A stretch of 64,000 bases of DNA from NCBI RefSeq assembly GCF_000313935.1, contig NZ_AMSS01000050.1, positions 124,001 to 188,000 on the forward strand. Direction: 5' to 3'. The notes under the pieces were generated by a model. The model did no database searches and was not told the DNA's origin. It saw only the letters and a list, made by a program, of their open reading frames with translations. This document shows, one piece after another, positions 20,966 to 30,016 of the stretch. The DNA comes from Acinetobacter sp. WC-141. Its GTDB lineage: Bacteria > Pseudomonadota > Gammaproteobacteria > Pseudomonadales > Moraxellaceae. The translations under genes were made by a program, and so were the position numbers. Positions within the stretch are counted from its first letter, which is position 1. Each line of letters begins with the position of its first letter.

Positions 20966-23281
20966 TTATGAATGGTCTTGTAAATTCACGATATGTTTTT
21001 CATCTGCGGGGGTTAACAACGTCGCATAGATAAATGAGAAAATAACTCCAAATAAAACCGTTAAACCAAAACAATGAATTGCATAAGTATGGCTAAATGA
21101 AAGTAATCCAAAGCCGAGTAAGGTCGACATCATACATAAAAATAATGCCATTCCAACCACTTGCGGGTGATCATGTCCATGTCGGTAGAAAATTGCATAA
21201 TCGACGCCGATCCCAATAATCAGGAAAGTCGCCATAATACTAAACAGGTTAATCTCCACACCTAACCATGCTTGAACAGCAAAAGTGCTCAGTAATGCCA
21301 AACTGACTGGCAAAACCAAAGGCACAATTGAACTTAGACCATAAATAAGCGCTAAACCAACCGCCAGACCAATTAAGGCATAAATGAGAAGATGTTGAGC
21401 CTGTACTCGATGTTCAGCAAACATTTGCGACATTTCGGTAATGGGTTGCTGGAAATGTATGTGATCATTCTGAAGTTGCTTTAACGCTTCAGGTTGTTTC
21501 ACCCCTGTCACCATCACTAATCGTTCATTAGCTTGAGGCTGTAAAAAAGCTAAAGGGTGATCTTTAAATACAGCAAAATCTAATAGTGGTTGTGTCGCCA
21601 GTTGCTGTTGCCACTGTAAAACATCATTAAGATTTAGCCCCATGCTTTGTGCATATTGCTGCAAAGTCGCTTTTGGAATATTTCTTAAGAGTTGTACATT
21701 CTGTTGTTGGGCCGCCAATGGTGGAATCCATTGTCCCAGAGCTTGAAATGCACTGATTTTCCCTTGTGACTGTAACTGTTGCAAATGTCCAATCAGTTGC
21801 TGCTCTTGTTGCTGCATTTCATTTGCAGATGCTGCACGCACCACAAAATAATCACTACTTTGTTGCTGGCCAAATTGCCCACGCACTGCTTGGTCCTGCT
21901 GCTTTAAACTCGCGTCCATACCTTGTAAGTTACGGATGTCATCATTACTTTTAAGATAGAAAAGACTCGCTGTACCTACGACTAAAATGACTGCAATCAA
22001 GCCATAACGTATCTTGGTTCGCTGTTGAAACCATAACCGTGCTTGTCCAATCCAAGACAATGCTCGTATGGCTGGCTGGGCATTGAGTGCAGGTAGTCTT
22101 GGCAATAAAAGTACACTGCTGATCCACGCTGCAGTTAATCCTACAATTGAAAAGACCGCAATCTGCTTGAACCCAGGAAACGGAGTAAAACTCAAAAAGA
22201 TGTAAGCAACCAATGTGGTCATTAAGCCCATAAACAAACTTGGTAATAGCGGTTTTAAAATTTGAAAACCACCAAGCTTTCTATGCTGCGATTGCATCGC
22301 CATAAAATAAAATGAAAAGTCGACACAGACACCAATCAGACTTGCACCGAAAACCAATGTCATCAGGTGAATTTCACCAAACACCCAATGTGTGACCGCA
22401 AACGCCACAAAGCTTCCAGTCGAAACTGCAATAAACTCGGTCGCCAAAGGTCGCAGTGAACGAAAGCCAAACCAAACCAGAAAAATTAAGCCCAGTGTTG
22501 AGCCAACACCAATGGTTGAGATTTCCTGCTTAGCCGATTGCGTCCCAAAATTTGAAAATAAAATAGTTCCAGTCCAATGAGATTTTAATCCCATTGCCGC
22601 TAGCTTTTGCTTAGTCTGCTCAATCCAAGTAGAGGTCTGTTCTTGGTAATCAATATTGTATGGGCTTTGCATCAACTGTAATACGAAAAGCCGAGAAATG
22701 CCGTGCTCATGATGAATGGTGGCAAAGCCCTGCTCCATTTCAATATCTTGTTGTGAGGGCGATGCTAACTGCATGGCATAACGAGGAAACAACAATAGCG
22801 GGTCTTGCTTAAGTGACTCAGCAGTGACAGGCATGCCTGGACTCATCATCTGCATCAGACTTTGTTCAGTCAGCGCAGCATAATCCTTTTTTTGCAATAA
22901 GGCTTGATCTTGAGCACTCAACAAGCCTGCGCGATGTTGGTACAACTGTTTTGCAAATTGATCAAAATCAAGTTGTGGCTTCAGCGGTTGCCACAACTGG
23001 CTTTGCTTGGCCTGCGCTGTTAAGAAATGAGTCGCTTGTTGTATCGCAGCTTCATCTTTGGCATCTACCACCACAAATACTTTATTGTTGAGTTGCTCAT
23101 TCATGTACTGCTGAGTACGTGCCAGCTCTGGGTCTTGTTGAACTTTGGGCAATAACGCAAAAATGTTGGTCTGAATATGAATGTCTTTTTTCAGCCAAGT
23201 CACGCCAAGCCCCACAGCAATCAGTAGCAGAGCAATTAACCAAAGTACAGTGAACTTATTTTGCCAGTTGGAAAATCGCAT
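20966..23281 (-). CDS. MMPL/RND-type exporter of the aryl polyene operon
   Basis: Inner membrane transporter of 771 residues with the two-fold MMPL layout. One helix (FTVLWLIALLLIAVGLGVTWL) starts the protein, followed by a large periplasmic loop, five helices around VFGASLIGVCVDFSFYFMAM, a second periplasmic loop and five more helices around FLIIGIGVDYAIFYRHGHD. The two GVDxxxxxxH/M-type segments carry the intramembrane Asp residues expected for proton coupling. It overlaps the LolA-like gene by 26 bases. It likely moves the finished pigment lipid out of the inner membrane to the LolA-like carrier, by context. Confidence 0.88.
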   Translation of the reverse strand: MRFSNWQNKFTVLWLIALLLIAVGLGVTWLKKDIHIQTNIFALLPKVQQDPELARTQQYMNEQLNNKVFVVVDAKDEAAIQQATHFLTAQAKQSQLWQPLKPQLDFDQFAKQLYQHRAGLLSAQDQALLQKKDYAALTEQSLMQMMSPGMPVTAESLKQDPLLLFPRYAMQLASPSQQDIEMEQGFATIHHEHGISRLFVLQLMQSPYNIDYQEQTSTWIEQTKQKLAAMGLKSHWTGTILFSNFGTQSAKQEISTIGVGSTLGLIFLVWFGFRSLRPLATEFIAVSTGSFVAFAVTHWVFGEIHLMTLVFGASLIGVCVDFSFYFMAMQSQHRKLGGFQILKPLLPSLFMGLMTTLVAYIFLSFTPFPGFKQIAVFSIVGLTAAWISSVLLLPRLPALNAQPAIRALSWIGQARLWFQQRTKIRYGLIAVILVVGTASLFYLKSNDDIRNLQGMDASLKQQDQAVRGQFGQQQSSDYFVVRAASANEMQQQEQQLIGHLQQLQSQGKISAFQALGQWIPPLAAQQQNVQLLRNIPKATLQQYAQSMGLNLNDVLQWQQQLATQPLLDFAVFKDHPLAFLQPQANERLVMVTGVKQPEALKQLQNDHIHFQQPITEMSQMFAEHRVQAQHLLIYALIGLAVGLALIYGLSSIVPLVLPVSLALLSTFAVQAWLGVEINLFSIMATFLIIGIGVDYAIFYRHGHDHPQVVGMALFLCMMSTLLGFGLLSFSHTYAIHCFGLTVLFGVIFSFIYATLLTPADEKHIVNLQDHS

Positions 23282-23888
23282 GCTCGGCAGCCGTTAGAGT
23301 CGTCGGTTGAGAAGTCTGGTGACTAAAGCGAATGGTCGTCAAATTATTCGCTTTCTCGGTAATCACGATTTGGTTGACGTACTGTTGGCCTTGCGCATCA
23401 ATACGCACAAATAACTTTTTAAATAAGCTACTTTTCGGAGTTAAGCTCATGCTCCAACCCGCTGGACTATAATTCGCACTTACTACATTGAAATTCTTTG
23501 CTAAGGCCTGTTCATTACCAGACATGAGCTGCAAAAATAAAGTCGCGACTGAACTATATGGTGATTGATCAACTTGTATTTGGCTAAATGTACGCTGGGT
23601 CTTTTGTACCAATTTGGTCGGAGTAACAATTAAATCTGCCTGTACTGGGCGTTTGATTTGCCATGCCACACCATCAGATTTTGCAAATAATAAAGACCCG
23701 TTCGATACAAAAGTTTTATTCAACGATGGTAGTTTTTTTTGCTGTTCGAAATCAGCACGAACGGTAGGAGACTGCGACAATTGCTGAAAAATTTGCGTGA
23801 TCTGGGTTGGTGCTGCATAGACTGTATTTAAACTACCCATCCAAATCGCAGTACCTAAACCTAAGGTTTTGATAAATTTAGACATCAT
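23256..23888 (-). CDS. LolA-like outer membrane lipoprotein carrier protein
   Basis: Periplasmic carrier of 210 residues. A signal peptide (FIKTLGLGTAIWMGSLNTVYA) is followed by the LolA-like sequence IFQQLSQSPTVRADFEQQKKLPSLNKTFVSNGSLLF. This is a second LolA type dedicated to aryl polyene clusters; it is not the general lolA, which usually sits beside ftsK. It probably carries the pigment lipid across the periplasm. The start overlaps the thioesterase stop (ATGATG region) and the end overlaps the exporter gene, so it is tightly coupled to both. Confidence 0.86.
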   Translation of the reverse strand: MMSKFIKTLGLGTAIWMGSLNTVYAAPTQITQIFQQLSQSPTVRADFEQQKKLPSLNKTFVSNGSLLFAKSDGVAWQIKRPVQADLIVTPTKLVQKTQRTFSQIQVDQSPYSSVATLFLQLMSGNEQALAKNFNVVSANYSPAGWSMSLTPKSSLFKKLFVRIDAQGQQYVNQIVITEKANNLTTIRFSHQTSQPTTLTAAEHAIFQLAK

Positions 23889-24313
23889 ACGCCCCTCGTC
23901 GGCTGAAACTCAGACCAAGCATTTAAACGATCAAATAAAACCTGCGGTGATTGCAAGCACATTTCACGAGCTTCAATATTTACCGCTACTTGTGTGGTAT
24001 AACCTTTGGTTAAACGTTTTCCTGACTCAGCATCAAAAATCAAATAATCAATTTTCAAACGGTTTTCCCATTCTTTTAAAATGGCTCGAACCCGAATCTT
24101 TTGTTCAAACTCAATACCGTATGCATAGCGAACATGGCTTTCAATCACAGGCCATGCATAGCCCGATTCTTTCATCTGCATATAGTTGTAATGAAATTGA
24201 TCGAGCAATTTACAGCGCGCAATCTCAAAATATTTTAAATAGTGTCCATGCCAAACCACATTCATGGTATCGACATCATGAAATGGAATTTCAATGATTA
24301 CATCTGCATGCAT
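23885..24313 (-). CDS. Acyl-ACP/CoA thioesterase, hotdog fold (4HBT family)
   Basis: A 142-residue hotdog thioesterase. FHDVDTMNVVWHGHYLKYFEIAR near the N-terminus matches the active-site helix of 4-hydroxybenzoyl-CoA thioesterase, with Asp15 at the catalytic position. It probably releases the polyene or an editing intermediate from a carrier protein. It sits between the ammonia-lyase gene (nine bases upstream) and the LolA-like gene (four-base overlap) and is the kind of thioesterase regularly found in aryl polyene operons. Confidence 0.87.
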   Translation of the reverse strand: MHADVIIEIPFHDVDTMNVVWHGHYLKYFEIARCKLLDQFHYNYMQMKESGYAWPVIESHVRYAYGIEFEQKIRVRAILKEWENRLKIDYLIFDAESGKRLTKGYTTQVAVNIEAREMCLQSPQVLFDRLNAWSEFQPTRGV

Positions 24314-24322
24314 TGGCTCACC

Positions 24323-25858
24323 TTATCCCATAAATTCTGGTTGATTAAACAATTCAAGTTGGTCTAAACGATCAACAATCTGTTGTAATTCGGTTTGTAA
24401 TGGTCGGTCTTCTTCGACAAATGCAAAGCTTTGTAAGGTCCATTGCATAAATGCCTGCAATGTTGGACTTAACTGTGTGGTGAGGCCTTTCAAATGAATC
24501 GCCTGCACACTTGCACAGCAAAGCGCTGCAATGACTTGCTGTGTCAAGGTAATCACACGGCTCGCATCACGCGCAGCAATGGTTCCCATACTGACTTTGT
24601 CTTGATTATGACATTCGGTTGAGCGTGAAAAAATTGACGCGGCCAAAGTGTTTTTCAAGGCTTCAGCCGTCCACGCAGACACTCCGATTTGTACCGCTTT
24701 AAAACCATGATTCAATGGTAAACGTTCGGCTGTTGCACCTGTTAAATTGCGTGGTAAACCATGATTCATTTTATGATCAACCAACTGTGCAATCTGTCTA
24801 TCCATCAGGTCGGCAATATTGGCAATCATAATTTTTAAGCTATCCATTGCTTGTGCAATGTGTCCGCCGTAAAAATGTCCACCATGCAACACACGCATCC
24901 CTACTGGATCAATCAATGGATTGTCATTACTCGAGTTCAACTCATTTTCAATAAACTGACGTAACCATACTTTTGAGTCTTCAAACACACCAATAATGTG
25001 TGGTGCACAACGAAGCGAATAACGGTCTTGCAAGCGTGGACTTTGATGTGCTGTTTGTACTTCACTGTTCAGCCAGTCACGTAATTGCTTGGCAATTTGC
25101 TGCTGCCCTGGATGAGGTTTTTGTGCAAACAGGACTTCATCAAAATGACTAGGATTACCTTCTAAAGCCAATACATTTAGAGCCGTAATCAAAGTACTCG
25201 CAAGTGCAATCTGCTCTGCTTTTTTATAGTTTAAACAAGCAATCGCCGTCATTACCGCAGTGCCATTCATGAGCGCCAAACCTTCTTTAGGTCTGAGCGT
25301 TAAAGGCAGCATATTCTTTTCAATATAGACTTCTGAAACCGGAACAATATGTCCATCGACATAGACATCACGCTCACCGACTAAAGTTCCTGCAATATAA
25401 GACAACGGTGTTAAGTCACCACTTGCCCCGACTGAACCTTCAGATGGAATGACTGGAATTACATTTTCATTCAGTAACCAAACCAAGCGTTCAAGTAGTG
25501 CTATCGACACGCCTGAATAACCACGAGCTAACGAGCATAAACGCGTCACCACGACTGCACGTGCAGTGATGACATCTAAATTTTCACCTAGACCGCAACC
25601 ATGAAAACGTGAAAGATGCAGCGGCAACTCATTAACCTGATGTAATGGCACTTCAACCAAACATGAATCACCATAACCCGTGGTCACACCATAGATAACA
25701 CCTTCTTCTTCAAGTAACTGATCGAGAAAATCAGCGCCTTTTTGAATCAGTTCACGCCACGAAGATGATTCAGGTAAAGTCACCTGACATTCGCCTCTTG
25801 CTACAGAAACGACATCTTCAATACTCAGTGGCTGTTCACCTACGGTTAACACACGCAT
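24323..25858 (-). CDS. Aromatic amino acid ammonia-lyase (HAL/PAL/TAL family)
   Basis: Removes ammonia from an aromatic amino acid to give an aryl acrylate, here a likely source of the aryl head group. The 511-residue product has the Ala145-Ser146-Gly147 triad that forms the MIO cofactor (GSVGASGDLTP) and the catalytic Tyr56 in YGVTTGYG. The selectivity pair is Phe85-His86, a mix of PAL-like and HAL-like residues, so Phe, Tyr or His cannot be chosen with confidence. A histidine-utilisation role is unlikely in this operon. I chose the ATG at 25858, one base after the preceding stop; the frame stays open to 25906 inside the acyltransferase gene. Confidence 0.88.
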   Translation of the reverse strand: MRVLTVGEQPLSIEDVVSVARGECQVTLPESSSWRELIQKGADFLDQLLEEEGVIYGVTTGYGDSCLVEVPLHQVNELPLHLSRFHGCGLGENLDVITARAVVVTRLCSLARGYSGVSIALLERLVWLLNENVIPVIPSEGSVGASGDLTPLSYIAGTLVGERDVYVDGHIVPVSEVYIEKNMLPLTLRPKEGLALMNGTAVMTAIACLNYKKAEQIALASTLITALNVLALEGNPSHFDEVLFAQKPHPGQQQIAKQLRDWLNSEVQTAHQSPRLQDRYSLRCAPHIIGVFEDSKVWLRQFIENELNSSNDNPLIDPVGMRVLHGGHFYGGHIAQAMDSLKIMIANIADLMDRQIAQLVDHKMNHGLPRNLTGATAERLPLNHGFKAVQIGVSAWTAEALKNTLAASIFSRSTECHNQDKVSMGTIAARDASRVITLTQQVIAALCCASVQAIHLKGLTTQLSPTLQAFMQWTLQSFAFVEEDRPLQTELQQIVDRLDQLELFNQPEFMG

Positions 25859-25859
25859 G

Positions 25860-26786
25860 TTATTTCGTCCAAAAATTATAAAAATTAAACCATTGATAAG
25901 GGGCACGCATGCAATGCTGTTCTAATATAGCAACATAAGTTTTAGTTAAAGATTGCATGCCTTCAACACGATTAGCGCGGGGTAAATTCACCTGCTCGGC
26001 AATTGAATGAATATGCACCTGAAACTGCTGCTGCATGCGGTAGCAAAATACGGCAATGACAGGCACTTTAAGTAAATTTGCCAGAATCCATGCACCTTGT
26101 GGGAAAGCTGCTGGCTCCCCTAAAAAATCAATGTGCTGTACACGATCTGACTGCACAGGTACTCGATCTGCCGCCACGATGACCCACTCACCTTGCTGCA
26201 TTTTATCTTGCAGCAACATCGCGGTTTCAATGCCCAGCTCATCAACAGATAAAAGACAGACATCAGCTTTATCGTTGAGTTTCTTTAAAAACTCATTAAA
26301 TTTTGTCGCATGCTTTTGATAAACCAGCACGTTAATTTTCTGTGGATGCTCAGACTTAATTGCCCGAAGCAATTCAATATTGCCAAAGTGCGAGACAATA
26401 ATCAGAGCACCTTTTTGATAATGCTGCGAGAAGTTTTCATGTCCAAAAACTTCTAGATTTTGCTCGGAGATATGACCTAGCCAACCTTCAATTTTGTCTA
26501 AGATACATTCGCCAAATTGCATAAAATGCGCATAGCTATTTGCCCAAGTAGGCTGATGGCTAAAAGGTGACTGTGTGCCAGCAAAATGATGCAATTTTTG
26601 TAAATAAAGTAAAGAAGCCTGTCTTGCTGTGGCAGCGAATAACCAGTACCACATAATGACAAAGTACATCACCAACTTGCATAACCAACGTCCACCAAAA
26701 CGGTAAAACCACAATACGAGCATGAGGGGCAACATGCCTCCTCGCTCTTTAATATCATTCCATTTTGGAGAAGCTGATTGTGTCAT
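25860..26786 (-). CDS. LpxL/HtrB-like lysophospholipid acyltransferase
   Basis: Membrane-associated acyltransferase of 308 residues. The HX4E motif appears in VSHFGNIELLRA, and a hydrophobic N-terminal segment (LVMYFVIMWYWLFAATARQA) anchors it. The family adds secondary acyl chains to lipid A. In aryl polyene operons it more likely acylates the sugar or glycerolipid part of the pigment, since I recall that APE lipids carry an acylated hexose. It follows the glycosyltransferase gene by two bases and is followed by the ammonia lyase after one base. Confidence 0.87.
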   Translation of the reverse strand: MTQSASPKWNDIKERGGMLPLMLVLWFYRFGGRWLCKLVMYFVIMWYWLFAATARQASLLYLQKLHHFAGTQSPFSHQPTWANSYAHFMQFGECILDKIEGWLGHISEQNLEVFGHENFSQHYQKGALIIVSHFGNIELLRAIKSEHPQKINVLVYQKHATKFNEFLKKLNDKADVCLLSVDELGIETAMLLQDKMQQGEWVIVAADRVPVQSDRVQHIDFLGEPAAFPQGAWILANLLKVPVIAVFCYRMQQQFQVHIHSIAEQVNLPRANRVEGMQSLTKTYVAILEQHCMRAPYQWFNFYNFWTK

Positions 26787-26788
26787 GG

Positions 26789-27529
26789 TTAACCTTGCAG
26801 CTTTTGTTTTAACAGCTTCGGTAAGCGAATCAGCATGCCCATAAACAAAGTTGCGTGTGCTTTACTTAGTCCTAAGTTATCTCGCCAAACATGAAAATGA
26901 GAGATACCCTGCTCTGGATAAACCACAGGTGTCGGGACATTAATAAAAGGGATATTTTCCCATTTTAAACGCACTAAAATCTCACTATCAAAGCCCATAC
27001 GTGGCTGGAATTTAGCACTGTTCAATACCTTTATCGTGCTTTCAAGCGGATATACTCGAAACCCACACATACTGTCTTTAATTTCAAAAGATAAACTATT
27101 CAGCCACACCCAAAAATGGGTGATGTAACGGCCATATAAGCGCTTTTTGGGGATAGATTCATCGAAGTATGGCTGACCAATCACCATGGCCTCTGGATGT
27201 TTCTGAGACTGCTCAATAAATTTTGGAATGTCATCCCAGCAATGTTGACCATCTGAATCGAGTTGTAGCGCATGGCTTAAACCAAGCTGATGAGCCGCAC
27301 GTAACCCCGTCATTACGGCTTGGCCTTTGCCTTTATTCACTTCATGTTCAATTAAATGAATTTGCGAATATTGTTCTGTCAATGCTCTTAAAATTTGGCT
27401 ACAAGCATCCTCACTTCCATCATTTACCAGCACAATCGGTAGATCAAAACTGTCCAGATAAGCAATCAAATCTGCTAAATAATGTGGATGATTATAAACT
27501 GGGATAACAAAGCCATAGTTGGTCTGCAT
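26789..27529 (-). CDS. Family 2 glycosyltransferase
   Basis: GT-A fold glycosyltransferase of 246 residues, related to dolichol-phosphate mannosyltransferase-like enzymes. The nucleotide-binding LVNDGSEDACSQIL and the metal-binding QLDSDGQH motifs are present. It lacks C-terminal membrane helices and ends in a basic tail (RLPKLLKQKLQG). In this operon it probably adds the sugar that links the polyene to its lipid part. It lies two bases after the AMP-ligase gene and two before the acyltransferase. Donor and acceptor are not readable from sequence. Confidence 0.86.
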   Translation of the reverse strand: MQTNYGFVIPVYNHPHYLADLIAYLDSFDLPIVLVNDGSEDACSQILRALTEQYSQIHLIEHEVNKGKGQAVMTGLRAAHQLGLSHALQLDSDGQHCWDDIPKFIEQSQKHPEAMVIGQPYFDESIPKKRLYGRYITHFWVWLNSLSFEIKDSMCGFRVYPLESTIKVLNSAKFQPRMGFDSEILVRLKWENIPFINVPTPVVYPEQGISHFHVWRDNLGLSKAHATLFMGMLIRLPKLLKQKLQG

Positions 27530-27531
27530 TT

Positions 27532-29196
27532 TTAACCCTCTACTTCCGTTTGCAAAGCGAATAATAAACGCCCAGAAGCCAAAATCTGTTCTGAATCGCG
27601 TAGCTCAAAACTCACTTTATGCTCTTTTCGAGAAAGCTTAAGTTGTACAATTGCATAAGGACGGATCAGGTTTTGAAATTTTAGTTGTTCATAACCCTGA
27701 CACCAATTTAAGTCCGACCAAATTGATTTAGCAAAATGTTGTAAAAAACCTATTTGCCCGACCCCTGGATAAATAGGTTGTGTTGGGAAATGTCCTTTAA
27801 AACAAGCTAACTCAGGTGGAAACTCAAGACTAAAAATAGAGTCATCTGAACTTTGAGACTGAGACAGCACCACCGGTTGTAACATAGGCTTAAATAGAGT
27901 CTGCAAATAGGTTTTATTGAGTTTAGACTGCGAGTTTTGCGGTAGCTGACTGAGGAACCGCCATTGACGTGGAATCGCGATCGTTTCCAAGTGATCTTTC
28001 AACTGTTGTTTTAAATGACTAACAAAAGTTGACTTTCCTAGATGCTGTAACTGTTCCCGAGCCTGTTCTTTTAAAACAACAATACATCCCAATATTTGAC
28101 GATGCTCATGTTCGAGTACCAGTACATGACATTGTTGGATCACATCTAAAGCTTGAATGCTTTGCTCGATCACGTCTAGACTCAAACGCTTTTCTTCAAG
28201 TTTTACAATTCGATCTGTACGTCCCATCAGCTTAAAGGTCTGACACGTTTCATCTGACCATGCTGCACCATCACCTGTGATAATCCAGTCATCTTCATAG
28301 GCATGATTACTCTTCACCATGAGCTTTTGGGCTTCAATACGAATTGCTACATTGCTAAAAGCAGTCCAAGCATCATCATCTTTAGCGCGATGAGCAATAC
28401 CACCTGTTTCAGAACTTCCCAAAACTTCAATAATCGGACGATTTAATAAAGGACGAACACCACTTTCCAGTTTGCCACCAGAGCTAAAAACCATCTGACA
28501 CTGTTGTAAAATAACATCGGTTGTCCAACGTTTTAATAATGCAGGACTTGAGATCAAATAATTGCTTAAACTCAATGCTTCTAATTGTTTTTGGGCTTGT
28601 ACCACATCCTCAGGGAATGCCATTTGAGGCACATAAAAACTTCGGCCTGTAGCAAGTGGGAGCAATAATTTAAATAGCAATCCATAGATATGCTGATGAC
28701 TGACCGTTGCAATCGCAATTGCATGTTCACCAAAACTAAAGCTCTGATTCAACCCTTGAACTTCGTTAAGTAATTGTCTGAGGGTTCTTGGAATTTTTTT
28801 AGGTTCACCCGTTGAACCTGATGTATAAAAATAGAGTTGCGCATGTTGTAGAAATGCCTCATCTAGAACCACAGCAACTGGAGTCACATGTTCATCAATC
28901 TTTTGACGTTGCAGAAAATAAATCTGCTGTGCTGCAAATTGCTGCTCTAGTTCACGCACTCGATTTGGTGGTAAAAGAATCTGCTTTTTCGCGAGCAGCG
29001 CGGCAAAGAATAAAACCAGAAATTCATAGCTATCTGCGTCCCATAATGCCCAAGTTAAATTTTCCATTTGAGCAATTGCAGCAGCTTGTAAAGCAACGTC
29101 CTGCCAAAATTGAGTAAAACTAGTCGAATGCAAAGCACTATCTATACAAAGTGGCTGAGCTGAATCAATGAATTTCTGAAAATGACAATGCTGCAT
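27532..29196 (-). CDS. AMP-ligase fused to hotdog dehydratase domain (ApeH-ApeI-like)
   Basis: A 554-residue two-domain protein. Residues 1-435 form an adenylate-forming ligase with YTSGSTGEPKK (124-134), GSSETGG (260-266), TGDG (307-310), GRTDRIVKLEEKR (325-337) and the C-terminal Lys425 in SQSKLNK; it would activate the aryl acid and load it on a carrier protein. Residues 455-550 form a FabA/FabZ-like hotdog with CFKGHFPTQPIYPGVG. His469 is kept, but the catalytic Glu of FabZ is replaced by Gly484-type residues in VGQIGF. The ApeP-like protein has the complementary half. ApeH and ApeI are separate genes in the systems I recall, so this looks like a fusion. Confidence 0.88.
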   Translation of the reverse strand: MQHCHFQKFIDSAQPLCIDSALHSTSFTQFWQDVALQAAAIAQMENLTWALWDADSYEFLVLFFAALLAKKQILLPPNRVRELEQQFAAQQIYFLQRQKIDEHVTPVAVVLDEAFLQHAQLYFYTSGSTGEPKKIPRTLRQLLNEVQGLNQSFSFGEHAIAIATVSHQHIYGLLFKLLLPLATGRSFYVPQMAFPEDVVQAQKQLEALSLSNYLISSPALLKRWTTDVILQQCQMVFSSGGKLESGVRPLLNRPIIEVLGSSETGGIAHRAKDDDAWTAFSNVAIRIEAQKLMVKSNHAYEDDWIITGDGAAWSDETCQTFKLMGRTDRIVKLEEKRLSLDVIEQSIQALDVIQQCHVLVLEHEHRQILGCIVVLKEQAREQLQHLGKSTFVSHLKQQLKDHLETIAIPRQWRFLSQLPQNSQSKLNKTYLQTLFKPMLQPVVLSQSQSSDDSIFSLEFPPELACFKGHFPTQPIYPGVGQIGFLQHFAKSIWSDLNWCQGYEQLKFQNLIRPYAIVQLKLSRKEHKVSFELRDSEQILASGRLLFALQTEVEG

Positions 29197-29205
29197 AGTT
29201 TTTAA

Positions 29206-29760
29206 TTAATGATTTGAAGAATGTAAACGCTGATGTCGCTTACGTAAAATAAATTCACCAAGGAACAAAATGCCCATCAGCACATAAGAAATAAAGCCAT
29301 TATAAATGACCCAAACCTGCATCGAAGTAAAAAGCACAGTGGTCAAGGCAATCAATGCATTACACAAAAAGAAAATACACCAGACCTTAGTGACCTGTCT
29401 GGTCCACTGCACGCCAGATGCAGGTAAATCGGGTTCAACGATTCGGGCAAAGCGTTCAATCATAGACGGCGGTTTGATGAGTGTCAGCGAAAAAATAATT
29501 AATGCGCCTAAACTCATACCAACTGGATATAACTTCAACCAAGTATGATTATGTGACAGCAAGCTCAGACTGCCACAAATAATGGCAAAACCAGTTAAAG
29601 GCCATAATAGCGAGTTGCTTTTACCCAAAAGTCTAACTACACCCAACCCGATGAGTAAAAGACTTACCCAAACAAATTGTCCGTGTGTCAAACTCCAGCC
29701 TACAATAAAGGGATACAGCACAAAAAGTACTGCAATTATCCCCTTAAGAAGAAACTTCAT
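29206..29760 (-). CDS. Integral membrane protein of the aryl polyene operon (COG4648-like)
   Basis: A 184-residue hydrophobic protein with about six membrane helices, for example GIIAVLFVLYPFIVGW, VSLLLIGLGVVRLL, TGFAIICGSLSLLS and WCIFFLCNALIALTTVLF. It ends in a basic tail (RKRHQRLHSSNH). I recognise no catalytic motif. Small membrane proteins of this kind are constant members of aryl polyene operons, next to the carrier proteins and AMP-ligase, where they may hold the synthesis complex at the membrane. That is inference. Its start overlaps the second carrier protein gene by four bases. Confidence 0.75.
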   Translation of the reverse strand: MKFLLKGIIAVLFVLYPFIVGWSLTHGQFVWVSLLLIGLGVVRLLGKSNSLLWPLTGFAIICGSLSLLSHNHTWLKLYPVGMSLGALIIFSLTLIKPPSMIERFARIVEPDLPASGVQWTRQVTKVWCIFFLCNALIALTTVLFTSMQVWVIYNGFISYVLMGILFLGEFILRKRHQRLHSSNH

Positions 29761-30005
29761 TCAGCAGTCATGTTCTGGATTACCGTTACAACATCAAGTA
29801 CGGTTCTCACATTTTTAAAGTCTTCAGGTTTGACTTGCTTGCCCGTTAACTCTTTAATTTTTACAACTAAATCAACAGCATCAATACTGTCGACATCAAG
29901 GTCTGAATAGAGGTTCGAATCGAGTTGAACAGACTCTGGTTCAATTTCAAACAAATCTTCCATCCATTCGCGGAGTTTAGTTAATACTTGTTCTTGAGAT
30001 AACAT
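29757..30005 (-). CDS. Acyl carrier protein 2 of the aryl polyene operon (ApeF-like)
   Basis: Acyl carrier protein of about 82 residues with the phosphopantetheine attachment site at Ser40 in DLDVDSIDAVDLV. It is acidic and helical throughout, with no catalytic motif. GTG, ATG and ATG codons follow one another at 30011-30003; the ATG at 30005 has AAGGAG seven bases upstream and is the best start. It stands directly after the first carrier protein gene. One of the two probably carries the aryl starter and the other the growing chain. Confidence 0.9.
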   Translation of the reverse strand: MLSQEQVLTKLREWMEDLFEIEPESVQLDSNLYSDLDVDSIDAVDLVVKIKELTGKQVKPEDFKNVRTVLDVVTVIQNMTAE

Positions 30006-30016
30006 CATCACGCTCC

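Noticed and set aside
24323..25858. Histidine ammonia-lyase of a hut operon
   Set aside because: There are no hutU, hutI or hutG genes nearby; the gene is embedded between pigment genes with one- to nine-base gaps.
27532..29196. Fusion of AMP-ligase and dehydratase as a sequencing error joining two genes
   Set aside because: The linker (residues about 436-454) reads through without a frame change and has normal codon use, and no start codon with a ribosome binding site stands before the hotdog domain.
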